This document shows, in pieces, positions 8,095 to 16,057 of a stretch of 40,550 nucleotides of DNA (positions are counted from its first letter, which is position 1; each line of letters starts with the position of its first letter). This DNA comes from Arthrobacter sp. (lineage in GTDB: Bacteria > Actinomycetota > Actinomycetes > Actinomycetales > Micrococcaceae), in assembly GCA_031277795.1 (NCBI GenBank), contig JAITLQ010000006.1:1-40550 (forward strand). The letters are read 5' to 3'. The position numbers and the translations under genes are program-made. The notes beneath the pieces are model-generated. The model was not told the origin of the DNA. It did no database searches and was given only the letters and a program-made list of their open reading frames with translations.

Positions 8095-9777
8095 CTAGTC
8101 GCGCGTCAGGCGGCGGTGCGTGACGCGGTGCGGCTTGGCGGCGTCGGCGCCGAGGCGCTCCACCTTGTTCTTCTCGTAGGACTCGAAGTTGCCCTCGAAC
8201 CAGTACCACTGCGAGGGATCCTCGTCCGTGCCCTCGTAGGCCAGGATGTGGGTCGCGATGCGGTCGAGGAACCAGCGGTCGTGGGAGATGACCACGGCGC
8301 AGCCGGGGAACTCGAGCAGGGCGTTCTCCAGGCTGGAGAGCGTCTCGACGTCGAGATCGTTGGTGGGCTCATCGAGCATGAGGACGTTGCCGCCCTGCTT
8401 CAGCGTCAGCGCGAGGTTCAGACGGTTGCGCTCACCGCCGGAGAGCACGCCGGCCTTCTTCTGCTGATCGGGGCCCTTAAAGCCGAACGCGGAGACGTAG
8501 GCGCGCGAGGGCATCTCGACATTGCCGACGTTGATGTAGTCGAGGCCGTCCGAAACGACCTCCCACACGTTCTTCTCCGGGTCGATGCCGCCGCGGTTCT
8601 GGTCGACGTACGAGATCTTGACGGTCTCGCCGATCTTCAGCGTGCCGCCGTCCAGCGGCTCGAGGCCGACGATGGTCTTGAACAGCGTCGACTTGCCGAC
8701 GCCGTTGGGGCCGATGACGCCGACGATGCCGTTGCGCGGCAGCGAGAAGCTCAGGCCGTCGATGAGCGTGCGCCCGTCGAAGCCCTTGTTCAGGTCGGTG
8801 GCCTCAAGGACGAGGTTGCCCAGGCGCGGTCCCGGCGGGATCTGGATCTCTTCGAAGTCCAGCTTGCGGGTCTTCTCGGCCTCGGCCGCCATCTCCTCGT
8901 AGCGAGCCAGGCGGGCCTTCGACTTGGTCTGGCGGCCCTTGGCGTTGGAGCGGACCCAGTCCAGCTCCTCCGAGAGGCGCTTGGCCAGCTTCTGGTCCTT
9001 CTTGCCCTGCACCTCGAGGCGCTCGCGCTTCTTCTCCAGGTACGTGGAGTAGTTGCCCTCGTAGGGGATCAGGCGACCGCGGTCGACCTCGGCGATCCAC
9101 TGCGCCACGTGATCGAGGAAGTAACGATCGTGGGTGACGGCCAGGACGGCGCCGGGGTAGGACTGCAGGTGCTGCTCGAGCCACAGCACCGACTCGGCGT
9201 CCAGGTGGTTGGTGGGCTCATCGAGCAGCAGGAGATCCGGCTTGGAGAGCAGGAGCTTGCACAGGGCCACGCGGCGGCGCTCACCGCCGGAGAGGTTCGT
9301 GACGTCGGCGTCTCCCGGGGGGCACTGGAGGGCGTCCATAGCCTGCTCCAGCTGGGAGTCGATGTCCCACGCGTCGGCGGCGTCGATCTCCGTCTGGAGC
9401 GCGCCCATCTCCTCGAGCAGCGCGTCGAAGTCGGCGTCAGGCTGCGTCATCTCCTCGGAGATCTCGTTATAGCGCGTGAGCTTCTCGTAGATCTCGCCGA
9501 CGCCCTCCTGGACGTTACCGAGCACGGTCTTCGACTCGTTCAGCGGCGGCTCCTGCAGCAGGATGCCCACGCTGTAGCCGGGGCTCAGGCGCGCCTCGCC
9601 GTTGGACGGGGTGTCCAGGCCGGCCATGATCTTCAGGATGGTCGACTTACCGGCGCCGTTCGGACCCACAACGCCGATCTTGGCGCCGGGGAAGAACGAC
9701 ATGCTCACGTCATCGAGAATCACCTTGTCGCCGACGGCCTTGCGGGCCTTCGTCATGGTGTAGATGAACTCCGCCAT
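8095..9777 (-). CDS. ettA: Energy-dependent translational throttle protein EttA (ABC-F)
   Basis: The 560-residue cytoplasmic ABC-F protein binds the ribosomal E site and gates entry into elongation according to ADP/ATP ratio. Two ABC cassettes are clear. The first has Walker A GPNGAGKST at 38-46, signature LSGGERRR and Walker B LLLDEPTNHLD. The second has GPNGVGKST, LSGGERNR and LMLDEPTNDLD. There are no membrane spans. The Lys/Arg-rich inter-cassette linker is present, and the length is close to E. coli EttA (555). The ATG at 9777 has GGAGAG upstream and the product begins MAEFIYTMTKARK, as in the family. Confidence 0.96.
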   Translation of the reverse strand: MAEFIYTMTKARKAVGDKVILDDVSMSFFPGAKIGVVGPNGAGKSTILKIMAGLDTPSNGEARLSPGYSVGILLQEPPLNESKTVLGNVQEGVGEIYEKLTRYNEISEEMTQPDADFDALLEEMGALQTEIDAADAWDIDSQLEQAMDALQCPPGDADVTNLSGGERRRVALCKLLLSKPDLLLLDEPTNHLDAESVLWLEQHLQSYPGAVLAVTHDRYFLDHVAQWIAEVDRGRLIPYEGNYSTYLEKKRERLEVQGKKDQKLAKRLSEELDWVRSNAKGRQTKSKARLARYEEMAAEAEKTRKLDFEEIQIPPGPRLGNLVLEATDLNKGFDGRTLIDGLSFSLPRNGIVGVIGPNGVGKSTLFKTIVGLEPLDGGTLKIGETVKISYVDQNRGGIDPEKNVWEVVSDGLDYINVGNVEMPSRAYVSAFGFKGPDQQKKAGVLSGGERNRLNLALTLKQGGNVLMLDEPTNDLDVETLSSLENALLEFPGCAVVISHDRWFLDRIATHILAYEGTDEDPSQWYWFEGNFESYEKNKVERLGADAAKPHRVTHRRLTRD

Positions 9778-9879
9778 GCTCTCCACTCTTCGTGCTTGCG
9801 TGGGGCGTGGCCAGCGGCCGTGCCCGGGGCTTATCGCGGGGTTCGCCCCCGCGAGGATTCCGCCGTTGCGCGCGCGAGG

Positions 9880-9937
9880 CGTCAAGCCGCGAGCCGTCCC
9901 ACGGTTGAGACCGTGGTGGCGAGCGTGGGGCTTGACG
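9880..9937. other. Nested inverted repeats in the ssb-ettA gap
   Basis: CGTCAAGCC (9880-9888) pairs with GGCTTGACG (9929-9937). Inside, CCACGGT (9899-9905) pairs with ACCGTGG (9910-9916) around a four-base loop. GC-alternating tracts flank both sides and could extend the outer stem. The rest of the 283-bp gap holds no gene I can see. It may terminate the ssb transcript or form a structured leader for ettA. Confidence 0.45.
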
Positions 9938-10020
9938 GGATACCGCGCGCGGCGCTGAAGAATCCCATCCCCTCCAGTCTATCCGCTTCCCGGCGCATCC
10001 CCTCTGACGCCGTGGAACCC

Positions 10021-10046
10021 GCCGCCCCGGCCGGGATCGGGGCGGC
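10021..10046 (-). terminator. Hairpin downstream of ssb
   Basis: A 9-bp stem (GCCGCCCCG/CGGGGCGGC) with an eight-base loop starts 15 bases beyond the ssb stop. There is no T-run, so confidence is modest. Confidence 0.4.
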
Positions 10047-10060
10047 GGGGCCGGCGCCCT

Positions 10061-10711
10061 TCACGCGGCGCGACCGCCGATTTCCCCCGTGAGCAAGTCG
10101 ACGCCCGCCTCGTCGTCGTCATCGCCCGGGAGCGACCCCTCGTCGTCCTCACCCGGTTCCCGCCCGGCGTCGGGCCGTTCTGCCTGTGCGTCGGAGCCTT
10201 CGGTCTGTGCGTCGGGCCCGGGGCCGTACCCCGGCGCATACGCCGTCCCGGCCCCCGCCGGCGCCGCCTCGGCGTCGGCGGCCTCCCCGTGACCTGCCTC
10301 CCCGGCAGCGGCCGCGCCCTCGGCGGGCTGGCCCTGGCCGGGCGCCGCCTCGCGCTGCGTGCGCCCGAACGTGCCGGTGCCGAAACGCAGGTCGTACCCC
10401 AAGGTCTCCGCGTCGAGCTCCACGCTCACGCCCGGGCTGCCGTCGTTCCGCGTGAACTGGCGCACCTTGAGCCGGCCCAGCACCACGATCGGCTGCCCCT
10501 TCTTCAGGGAGACCTTGGCGTTGACCGCCAACTCCCTGAAGCACGAGACGGTGTACCAACTCGTTTCCCCGTCAACCCAGACCCCGGCCGTGCGGTCGAA
10601 GCGCCGCGGCGTGGACCCCAGGCGGAAGCTGGCCACCTGCAGGCCGCTCTCCAAAACACGCATGTCCGGATCCGTGGCGACAAAGCCGCGCACGGTGATC
10701 GTTTCGCTCAT
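10061..10711 (-). CDS. ssb: Single-stranded DNA-binding protein (SSB family)
   Basis: The 216-residue product has an N-terminal OB fold (about 1-110) with the SSB patterns VASFRLGSTPRRFD and WYTVSCFRELA. A long low-complexity tail rich in Gly, Ala, Glu and Asp follows. The tip does not end in the DDDIPF-type peptide through which main SSBs recruit partners; it reads DDDDEAGVDLLTGEIGGRAA. Many Actinobacteria carry such a second SSB beside an EttA-like gene, so this is more likely the paralogue than the replication SSB. The ATG at 10711 has a strong GAGGAGGAATC upstream. Confidence 0.88.
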   Translation of the reverse strand: MSETITVRGFVATDPDMRVLESGLQVASFRLGSTPRRFDRTAGVWVDGETSWYTVSCFRELAVNAKVSLKKGQPIVVLGRLKVRQFTRNDGSPGVSVELDAETLGYDLRFGTGTFGRTQREAAPGQGQPAEGAAAAGEAGHGEAADAEAAPAGAGTAYAPGYGPGPDAQTEGSDAQAERPDAGREPGEDDEGSLPGDDDDEAGVDLLTGEIGGRAA

Positions 10712-10916
10712 GATTCCTCCTCGGGGAGTTCTCCCCCAGCCCTCACGTCCTTGACTCGTGCCCCGGCACCCCGCCGGGGTCACCCCAGCCTGCCCGGGGC
10801 GCGACAACGCCCGCTCGCCGCCACAGCTGGGTTGTGGACGGCCCGGCCGGGGCACGTCGATGTGAGGGAAGCCCCGCCGGGCGGATATGCTTGATCCGCG
10901 GTGCCAAGCGCCGTTT

Positions 10917-10990
10917 GCCCCCATAGCTCAGCTGGATAGAGCAGTGGCCTTCTAATCCACCGGTCGCGCGTTCGAATCGCGCTGGGGGCA
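10917..10990 (+). tRNA. tRNA-Arg (TCT)
   Basis: A 74-base cloverleaf with acceptor GCCCCCA pairing with TGGGGGC and discriminator A. The anticodon loop CTTCTAA gives TCT. The T arm contains CGTTCGAATCG. CCA is not encoded. A possible -10 box, TATGCT, lies at 10886-10891. Confidence 0.95.
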
Positions 10991-10996
10991 CAGCAC

Positions 10997-11026
10997 GCGG
11001 GCCCCGGGAGTTTCCCCGGGGCCCGC
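10997..11026 (+). terminator. Terminator after tRNA-Arg
   Basis: GCGGGCCCCGGG pairs with CCCGGGGCCCGC over 12 bp with a six-base loop, seven bases after the tRNA. No T-run follows. Confidence 0.7.
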
Positions 11027-11110
11027 TCGCGTCCCGCGCGTCACGTCCTGTGCATGCCGCGTTCACTTGCGCGTGGGGCCGGACGCGGGACCGCGAGGGG
11101 TGATAGTTTC

Positions 11111-11725
11111 ATGCGCGTGAGCACCGACTTCCGCACCAGGCCCTTCGACGATCGTGGCAACCTCGTGGCCCATGAAGGAGCGCTTGACCCGCGCGCCACG
11201 GTGAACTTCGCCGGTCGCCACAATCGCCTCGTGGTGGACGGCAAGCAACGCCTGGACAAGGTGACGATCCGCTTCCGGGGTGACGACGCCCAGGTGGTCA
11301 TCGGCGCCCTCGAGCCGGGCGATCACCTCAGTCTCGACCTCACGGTCGGTGCCGGTGCCACCATCGAGATCGGCGCTGGCGTGACCTCCGAAAAGACGCT
11401 CACGGTGGTGGCGGCGCCCGGCGCCCACGTGCGCATCGGCGCCGGCTCGCACCTCGGCACCAACGTGGGCATCGTGGCGGACGACTCCCGCGGCCTCGGC
11501 CCCGTCAACGGCGAGCGTCGCCACGATGTCACCATCGGCGAGCGGGTGTGGATCATGCGCGGCGCCGAGATCCGGGCAGGCGCCGTCATTGGCGAGGGCT
11601 CTGTGCTCGAACTCACGCCCATCGTCGACGATGAGCTGCCGGCCGGGCAGCTCGTCCGCGGCCTGCCCGCCACCCCCGTGCGCGCCGTGACGTGGGACCG
11701 GGACTCCCTCGCCGCCTCGCGCTGA
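11111..11725 (+). CDS. Hexapeptide-repeat (left-handed beta-helix) acyltransferase
   Basis: The 204-residue product shows repeated [IV]-G-x-x-x-x turns (TIEIGAGVT, VRIGAGSHLG, VTIGERVWI, AVIGEGSVL) that build a left-handed beta-helix. The histidine in RRHDVTIG and the VRGLPATPV end resemble WbbJ/CysE-like O-acetyltransferases acting on sugars or cell-wall polymers. The acceptor is unknown. The ATG at 11111 gives a product beginning MRVSTDFRTRPF; a GTG two codons later is an alternative. No acyl-CoA or sugar genes are adjacent. Confidence 0.8.
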   Translation: MRVSTDFRTRPFDDRGNLVAHEGALDPRATVNFAGRHNRLVVDGKQRLDKVTIRFRGDDAQVVIGALEPGDHLSLDLTVGAGATIEIGAGVTSEKTLTVVAAPGAHVRIGAGSHLGTNVGIVADDSRGLGPVNGERRHDVTIGERVWIMRGAEIRAGAVIGEGSVLELTPIVDDELPAGQLVRGLPATPVRAVTWDRDSLAASR

Positions 11726-11740
11726 GCCTCGCCGTCTCTC

Positions 11741-11762
11741 CCGCCCGACGCCGCGCGGGCGG
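11741..11762 (+). terminator. Possible terminator of the acyltransferase gene
   Basis: CCGCCCG pairs with CGGGCGG around an eight-base loop 16 bases after the stop. The rest of the gap to 11902 is GC-rich with short CCGGCC-type repeats and holds no gene I can see. Confidence 0.35.
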
Positions 11763-11902
11763 CTCGGACGCGCAACACACCTTTGGACGCCACACACCTC
11801 GGGCGCCGCGCCCCTTGGGCGCGCTCACGCACCCTTGCGACGGCCGCCGGCCGCCAAACCAGCCGACTGCCTCTTCGGTCGGCCGCCTAGCCGGCCAGCC
11901 GC

Positions 11903-12997
11903 CTACTCGGCCGGCCGGCGCGAACGGTCGAAGGTGCGCATCTGCTGCAGGCGGCGCGTGAGCGATGAACGCCGCTGCGGATCGTCCCCCGCCGTCTTCT
12001 GGATGTGCTCGCGGCCGTAGGTCCACAACAACAGGTCATCGAGCAGGCGGTCGGGGCCAGGCGAGTAGCGGTGATCGAGCGCGCTGCGCACGCTGCGGAT
12101 GTTGCCGGCGTCGAGCAGCTCGACGAGCGCGTGCGGCGTCTCGATGCCGTGGGCGCGGAGCAGTTCGAGCGCCCATTCCCAATCGCTATCGCGCTTGCGA
12201 TCGAGGTGCGGCCACAGCGTCCGCCAGATCTCCCCCACCATGTCCGGCGTGAGTTCCTCGGCCCCGGCCGCCTGGTTGTCCCAGTACGAGCGGATCGCCT
12301 GGTGGCGCTCGTCGATGTCGGTGAAGATCCCCTCCACCGACTCCAGCATGGCGGCCGACGCGGTGAACTGGCGGTCAAGGTGGGGGCTCCAGGCGCGCTG
12401 ATCCTTGCGCTTGAAGCGGATGTCGTGCTCGATCTCGCTCCAGGCGTGGGCCAGGATGGTGCGAATCTGCACCTCGAAGACGAAGGGCAACTCGCCGCGG
12501 GGGTGCCGCTCGACGAAGCCGTCCACGGCCTCGTCGTGCCGCGGGATGAGGATCAGGTGCCGGCTCGAGTAGCCGTAGGTGCCGGATTCAAGCGAGCCGA
12601 TGTCCTTCTCGCGATCGGATTGGCAGTAGAACGGGCCGCGCCGGCGCTTGATGATGGCGGCCGCCTCGCGCACATCGCGGGGAAGCATGACGATGACGCG
12701 CACGCCGATGAGGTCGTGCAGCTGCTCCAAGGGCTCGGGGAACTCGAGCTCCCGGTCCTGCCCGTCCTCCTTGGTGAACACCGTCCTGGAGGCCTTCTGC
12801 CTGAAGGACTCGACGGACTTGGTCCTGGCCGTCACGAAGAGCGGGGTGACGTCGCTCTCGTCGAAGAGCGCGGCCACCTCGTTGCGCAGGTGCTCCGTCA
12901 CGTCCTCGAGCTCCGGCCGCGCGGCGCGGTAGGCGTCGACGCTGGCGACCACGCGCTCCTTCAGCGCGCCGTCCAGCTGCTTCCAGGCCTGTGCCAT
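11903..12997 (-). CDS. Stand-alone RelA/SpoT-type (p)ppGpp synthetase
   Basis: The 364-residue protein has a RelA/SpoT synthetase domain (about 35-200) but no HD hydrolase, TGS or ACT domain. Catalytic motifs appear intact: R58-x-K60 (ARTKSVESF), D95 in LHDLIGVR, Y143 in GYSSRHL, and E175, Q177, R179 and H184 in FEVQIRTILAHAW. It should transfer pyrophosphate from ATP to GDP or GTP. The C-terminal 150 residues are mostly charged helix with no domain I recognise. The ATG at 12997 has GAGGG eight bases upstream; a TTG two codons earlier is less likely. It may lie at the end of the glycosyltransferase cluster (76-bp gap). Confidence 0.85.
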   Translation of the reverse strand: MAQAWKQLDGALKERVVASVDAYRAARPELEDVTEHLRNEVAALFDESDVTPLFVTARTKSVESFRQKASRTVFTKEDGQDRELEFPEPLEQLHDLIGVRVIVMLPRDVREAAAIIKRRRGPFYCQSDREKDIGSLESGTYGYSSRHLILIPRHDEAVDGFVERHPRGELPFVFEVQIRTILAHAWSEIEHDIRFKRKDQRAWSPHLDRQFTASAAMLESVEGIFTDIDERHQAIRSYWDNQAAGAEELTPDMVGEIWRTLWPHLDRKRDSDWEWALELLRAHGIETPHALVELLDAGNIRSVRSALDHRYSPGPDRLLDDLLLWTYGREHIQKTAGDDPQRRSSLTRRLQQMRTFDRSRRPAE

Positions 12998-13073
12998 GCT
13001 CAATCCCTCGTTCGCTCGCCTCCGGCCGTTGCCCGCCCCTCACGGGGCGGCGATTGCGGCCGCGTTCACGCTA

Positions 13074-14408
13074 TCAGCCGCGCACCCGCTGGGCCCGGGT
13101 GACGGGCCAGAGCGAGGCGTCCGGGGCGCCGTCGAACGCCCCGCCGTGCGGGTCGTCCTCCACGCCGGTCCGCACGACGTCGCGCCGCGGGTCCCTGATG
13201 TCCCTCACCACCTGCACGCCGAGGGCCACGAGCGCGATGCTGTGCGCGGCGATGCCGGCCCCGTACCAGGCGAAGACCGCCCCGTTGCCGAAGGCTCCGT
13301 AGTCCGCCCCGTTGATGATCGCGAGATTGAGCCAGACGGGCATCCAGTGGAAGACCTCCGCCGCCATCCACCACCAGAACGACTTCCAGTGCGGCCGCGC
13401 CAGCACGTAGAGCGGGATCAGCCACATGACGAACTGCGGGGAATACACCTTGTTGGTCAGGACAAACGCCAGCACGATCAGGAACACGAGCTGGGCCATC
13501 CTGGGGCGTCGCTTTGCGGTGAGGCCGAGCCACGCGATGCCCAAGCACAGCAGCGCGAACGAGCCGTTGGCCAGCAGCCCGTAGAACTCCCCGCTGCCGC
13601 CGGCCCACGACACGGCGAGCCAGATCGAGGAGAAGGAGACCGGCCGGTCGCCCGAGAAGGTGTAGAAGCGGCTCCACTCATCGAACGCCGTCAGGGCAAA
13701 CGGGATGTTCACGGCGAGCCACGTGAGGACGAGCGCCACCGTGGTCTTGATGAAGACACCCCACTTGCCGCTGCGCCAGGCCAGCACCAGCACCGCGCCG
13801 AGGGCAAAGAGCGGGAAGAGCTTGGCGGCGGCGCCCAGTCCCAGGAAGACGCCGGCCCACACCGGCTTGGCCTTCGCGAAAAACCACAGGCCGATCAGCA
13901 TGAACAGCACGGCCCAGAGGTCCCAGTTCAGCGACGCGTTGAGGATGATGCCGGGGGCGATCGCCACCATGGCAGCCACCTGCGGGCGCTTGGGCATGAG
14001 AGAGGCGACGATGAGGACGATCGCGAGCCAGCAGGAGAAGGACAGCAGGGTGTTCAGGTCGAAGTAAGCGAGCTGACGCCCGGCATCCATCCCGGTCCCG
14101 GGGATCATCCACGCGGTGAGTCCTGTGATGACCGCCAGGAGGGCCGGGTACTCCATGGCCTGTTCGATCGGCAGCCCCGTGTAGAAGGGGAAGAGCCGGT
14201 CGGCCAGCCCGCGCTCACCGAAGAGGTGCGCGAAGTCCGAATAGCACATGGCCTGGAACTGGTCGGCGCCCTCCCAGCCGTTGAGCCGGCAATGCTGGCG
14301 CACCAAGAAGGCGAGGACCCAGCCAAGGGCGGTCAGGCCGATCAGCCCCAGCACCACGGGGCGCTGCGGCCAGACGCCTTGAGAGAAGCGGCGGGTGAGT
14401 GATGACAC
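13074..14408 (-). CDS. Multi-spanning membrane glycosyltransferase (GT87/GT-C type)
   Basis: The 444-residue protein has about ten hydrophobic segments and a short N-terminal cytoplasmic stretch. Motifs such as MEYPALLAVITGL, LNASLNWDLWAV, NKVYSPQFVMWLIPL and the Trp-rich KSFWWWMAAEVFHW fit the GT87 family, which use polyprenyl-phosphate sugars on the outer face of the membrane. The sugar and acceptor are not decidable. The GTG at 14408 has GGAG about ten bases upstream. It follows the second MptB-like gene by 59 bases on the same strand, so it probably acts in the same glycan pathway. Confidence 0.8.
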   Translation of the reverse strand: MSSLTRRFSQGVWPQRPVVLGLIGLTALGWVLAFLVRQHCRLNGWEGADQFQAMCYSDFAHLFGERGLADRLFPFYTGLPIEQAMEYPALLAVITGLTAWMIPGTGMDAGRQLAYFDLNTLLSFSCWLAIVLIVASLMPKRPQVAAMVAIAPGIILNASLNWDLWAVLFMLIGLWFFAKAKPVWAGVFLGLGAAAKLFPLFALGAVLVLAWRSGKWGVFIKTTVALVLTWLAVNIPFALTAFDEWSRFYTFSGDRPVSFSSIWLAVSWAGGSGEFYGLLANGSFALLCLGIAWLGLTAKRRPRMAQLVFLIVLAFVLTNKVYSPQFVMWLIPLYVLARPHWKSFWWWMAAEVFHWMPVWLNLAIINGADYGAFGNGAVFAWYGAGIAAHSIALVALGVQVVRDIRDPRRDVVRTGVEDDPHGGAFDGAPDASLWPVTRAQRVRG

Positions 14409-14467
14409 GGGGCAAGACTCCGATGTTGGGCCGGCGGGGCGGCGGCTGAAGGACGAGTTCGAGGAGA

Positions 14468-16057
14468 TCAGGGATCGCTGCGGAAACGCACGCGTTGCGT
14501 GACGGAGGCCCCGGCTAGCGCCAGGGCCCAGCGGCCCCCGCGCGCCGCAGCAGAGAAGACACCTCGATGGGCGGGGCAGGCAAACACGAGCAGGACGAGG
14601 ACCAGCAGGCCGACGCCCACGGTGACGAGCTTGATCGCCGTGATGGAGACCCATTCGGGCAGGGACAGCTGATCGGTCAGGCACCAGACCGACAGGACGC
14701 CGGACAGGAGGATGACCACCTGCTCAGCGGCACCGTGGAACGCTCGGCGGGCCGCGAAGAACGGCAGGAACCAGAACAGGTACCAGGGCTGGATCACCGG
14801 GTTCAGGACGACCGCCAGCAGGAGAACGATGCCGGTGTGAACAAGGGCGTCGCCCCGGGGACGGCGGAGGGCAAGCCAGCCCGCCGAACCGACGGCGATC
14901 ACCTTGCCGAGGGCGTAGACGATCGATTGCACGGCGGCGCCCACCGCGGGTCCCCCGACGAGCGCCACGAGGCCGCCCAGTCCCAGGCCGAGCAAGCCGT
15001 AGGGGGCGAAGGGGAAGGCGGCCGCGCCCTGGCCGGCCATCGCGCCGATCCACCCGAACCACAGCCCGGAGACCGCTCCCAAGAGAGCGAGGACGAGCCC
15101 CACGCTGACGCCGGTGACGACCCAGGCGATGATGCGCGTCCGCCAGGTGGCGTTGCGCCCGGCCAACAGGAGGCCGAGGAAGGGAAGCGAAAGGACGACG
15201 ATGGGCTTCACGGCGATGGCGGCGGCGGCGAGCAGCAGCGCCTGCCAGCGCTTGCCGTGCAGGGCCGCGAGGAAGGCGCAGCCCAGGAGCGCCACCATGA
15301 TCGAGTCGTTGTGGGCGCTGGCGACCATGGAGTAGATGAACAGGGGGTTGGCGCACACAATCCACAGGAGCCACCCCGCGTTCACCTTGGTGCCCTTAGT
15401 CAAGCGAGGGAAGACCCAGAGGCACAGCAGCACCCCGCCGAAGGCCAGAAGCCGGAAGAGAACCACGTAGAACTCCGGCCGCCAGGCCGACAGGGCCTGC
15501 ACGCCCTCCGCCACGAGCAGGAACAGCGGACCGTACGGCGAGCTGGACTGCGCCCACAGCACGTCCGAGCCTTGCGCGAGCCAGCCGGGCATCTGCCCCA
15601 CCGCATCGTGATAGGGGTCCTGACCCAGCATCAGCAGCCTCCCCTGGGCCGCGTAGGAATACACGTCGCGGCTCATGACCGGGAAGGCGGCCAGCCACGG
15701 CAGGGACCAGAGGATGGTGGCCCGGCGCATGAGGCGCCCGCCGCCGTCCAGCGCCGCGCGCGGGCCGAGCTGGAGCCAGGCAAAAAACAAGGCGGCGGCG
15801 CTGAGCACGAGCAGGAGCGAGCTGATGACCAGCCCGGCGTTGTCGACGCGCAGGGGGCGCAGGGCGCCGAGCGTGGAAAACCAGGAGCCCTGGACGGAGG
15901 GCATGAACCCCACCCCCCAGGACGCGATCATGCCAAGCACCGACGCCACGACCCCCAGCGCCAGGCTCGCGCGCACGCTGAGCCCGCGCAGGAAGGGGGC
16001 AAGCACCGCGTGCAGCAGCTGCCGAGCTCCGCGCGCCGGCGCGACGGCGGTGCTCAC
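14468..16057 (-). CDS. MptB-like polyprenol-phosphomannose alpha-1,6-mannosyltransferase (second copy)
   Basis: The 529-residue GT-C protein has a dozen or so membrane segments. It carries the same landmarks as its upstream neighbour: SRDVYSYAAQGRL, with the likely catalytic Asp in the first outer loop, then SSPYGPLF, SAHNDSIM and NPVIQPWYLFWFLPFF. MptB-family enzymes elongate the alpha-1,6-mannan core of lipomannan from polyprenyl-phosphomannose. The GTG at 16057 overlaps the previous stop codon by four bases (GTGA), which suggests translational coupling and a tandem duplication. Confidence 0.85.
   Translation of the reverse strand: MSTAVAPARGARQLLHAVLAPFLRGLSVRASLALGVVASVLGMIASWGVGFMPSVQGSWFSTLGALRPLRVDNAGLVISSLLLVLSAAALFFAWLQLGPRAALDGGGRLMRRATILWSLPWLAAFPVMSRDVYSYAAQGRLLMLGQDPYHDAVGQMPGWLAQGSDVLWAQSSSPYGPLFLLVAEGVQALSAWRPEFYVVLFRLLAFGGVLLCLWVFPRLTKGTKVNAGWLLWIVCANPLFIYSMVASAHNDSIMVALLGCAFLAALHGKRWQALLLAAAAIAVKPIVVLSLPFLGLLLAGRNATWRTRIIAWVVTGVSVGLVLALLGAVSGLWFGWIGAMAGQGAAAFPFAPYGLLGLGLGGLVALVGGPAVGAAVQSIVYALGKVIAVGSAGWLALRRPRGDALVHTGIVLLLAVVLNPVIQPWYLFWFLPFFAARRAFHGAAEQVVILLSGVLSVWCLTDQLSLPEWVSITAIKLVTVGVGLLVLVLLVFACPAHRGVFSAAARGGRWALALAGASVTQRVRFRSDP

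Noticed and set aside
7558-10092. 844-codon plus-strand frame across tesB and opposite ettA
   Set aside because: It runs through two convergent well-supported genes and their terminator hairpin, and has no recognisable motif.
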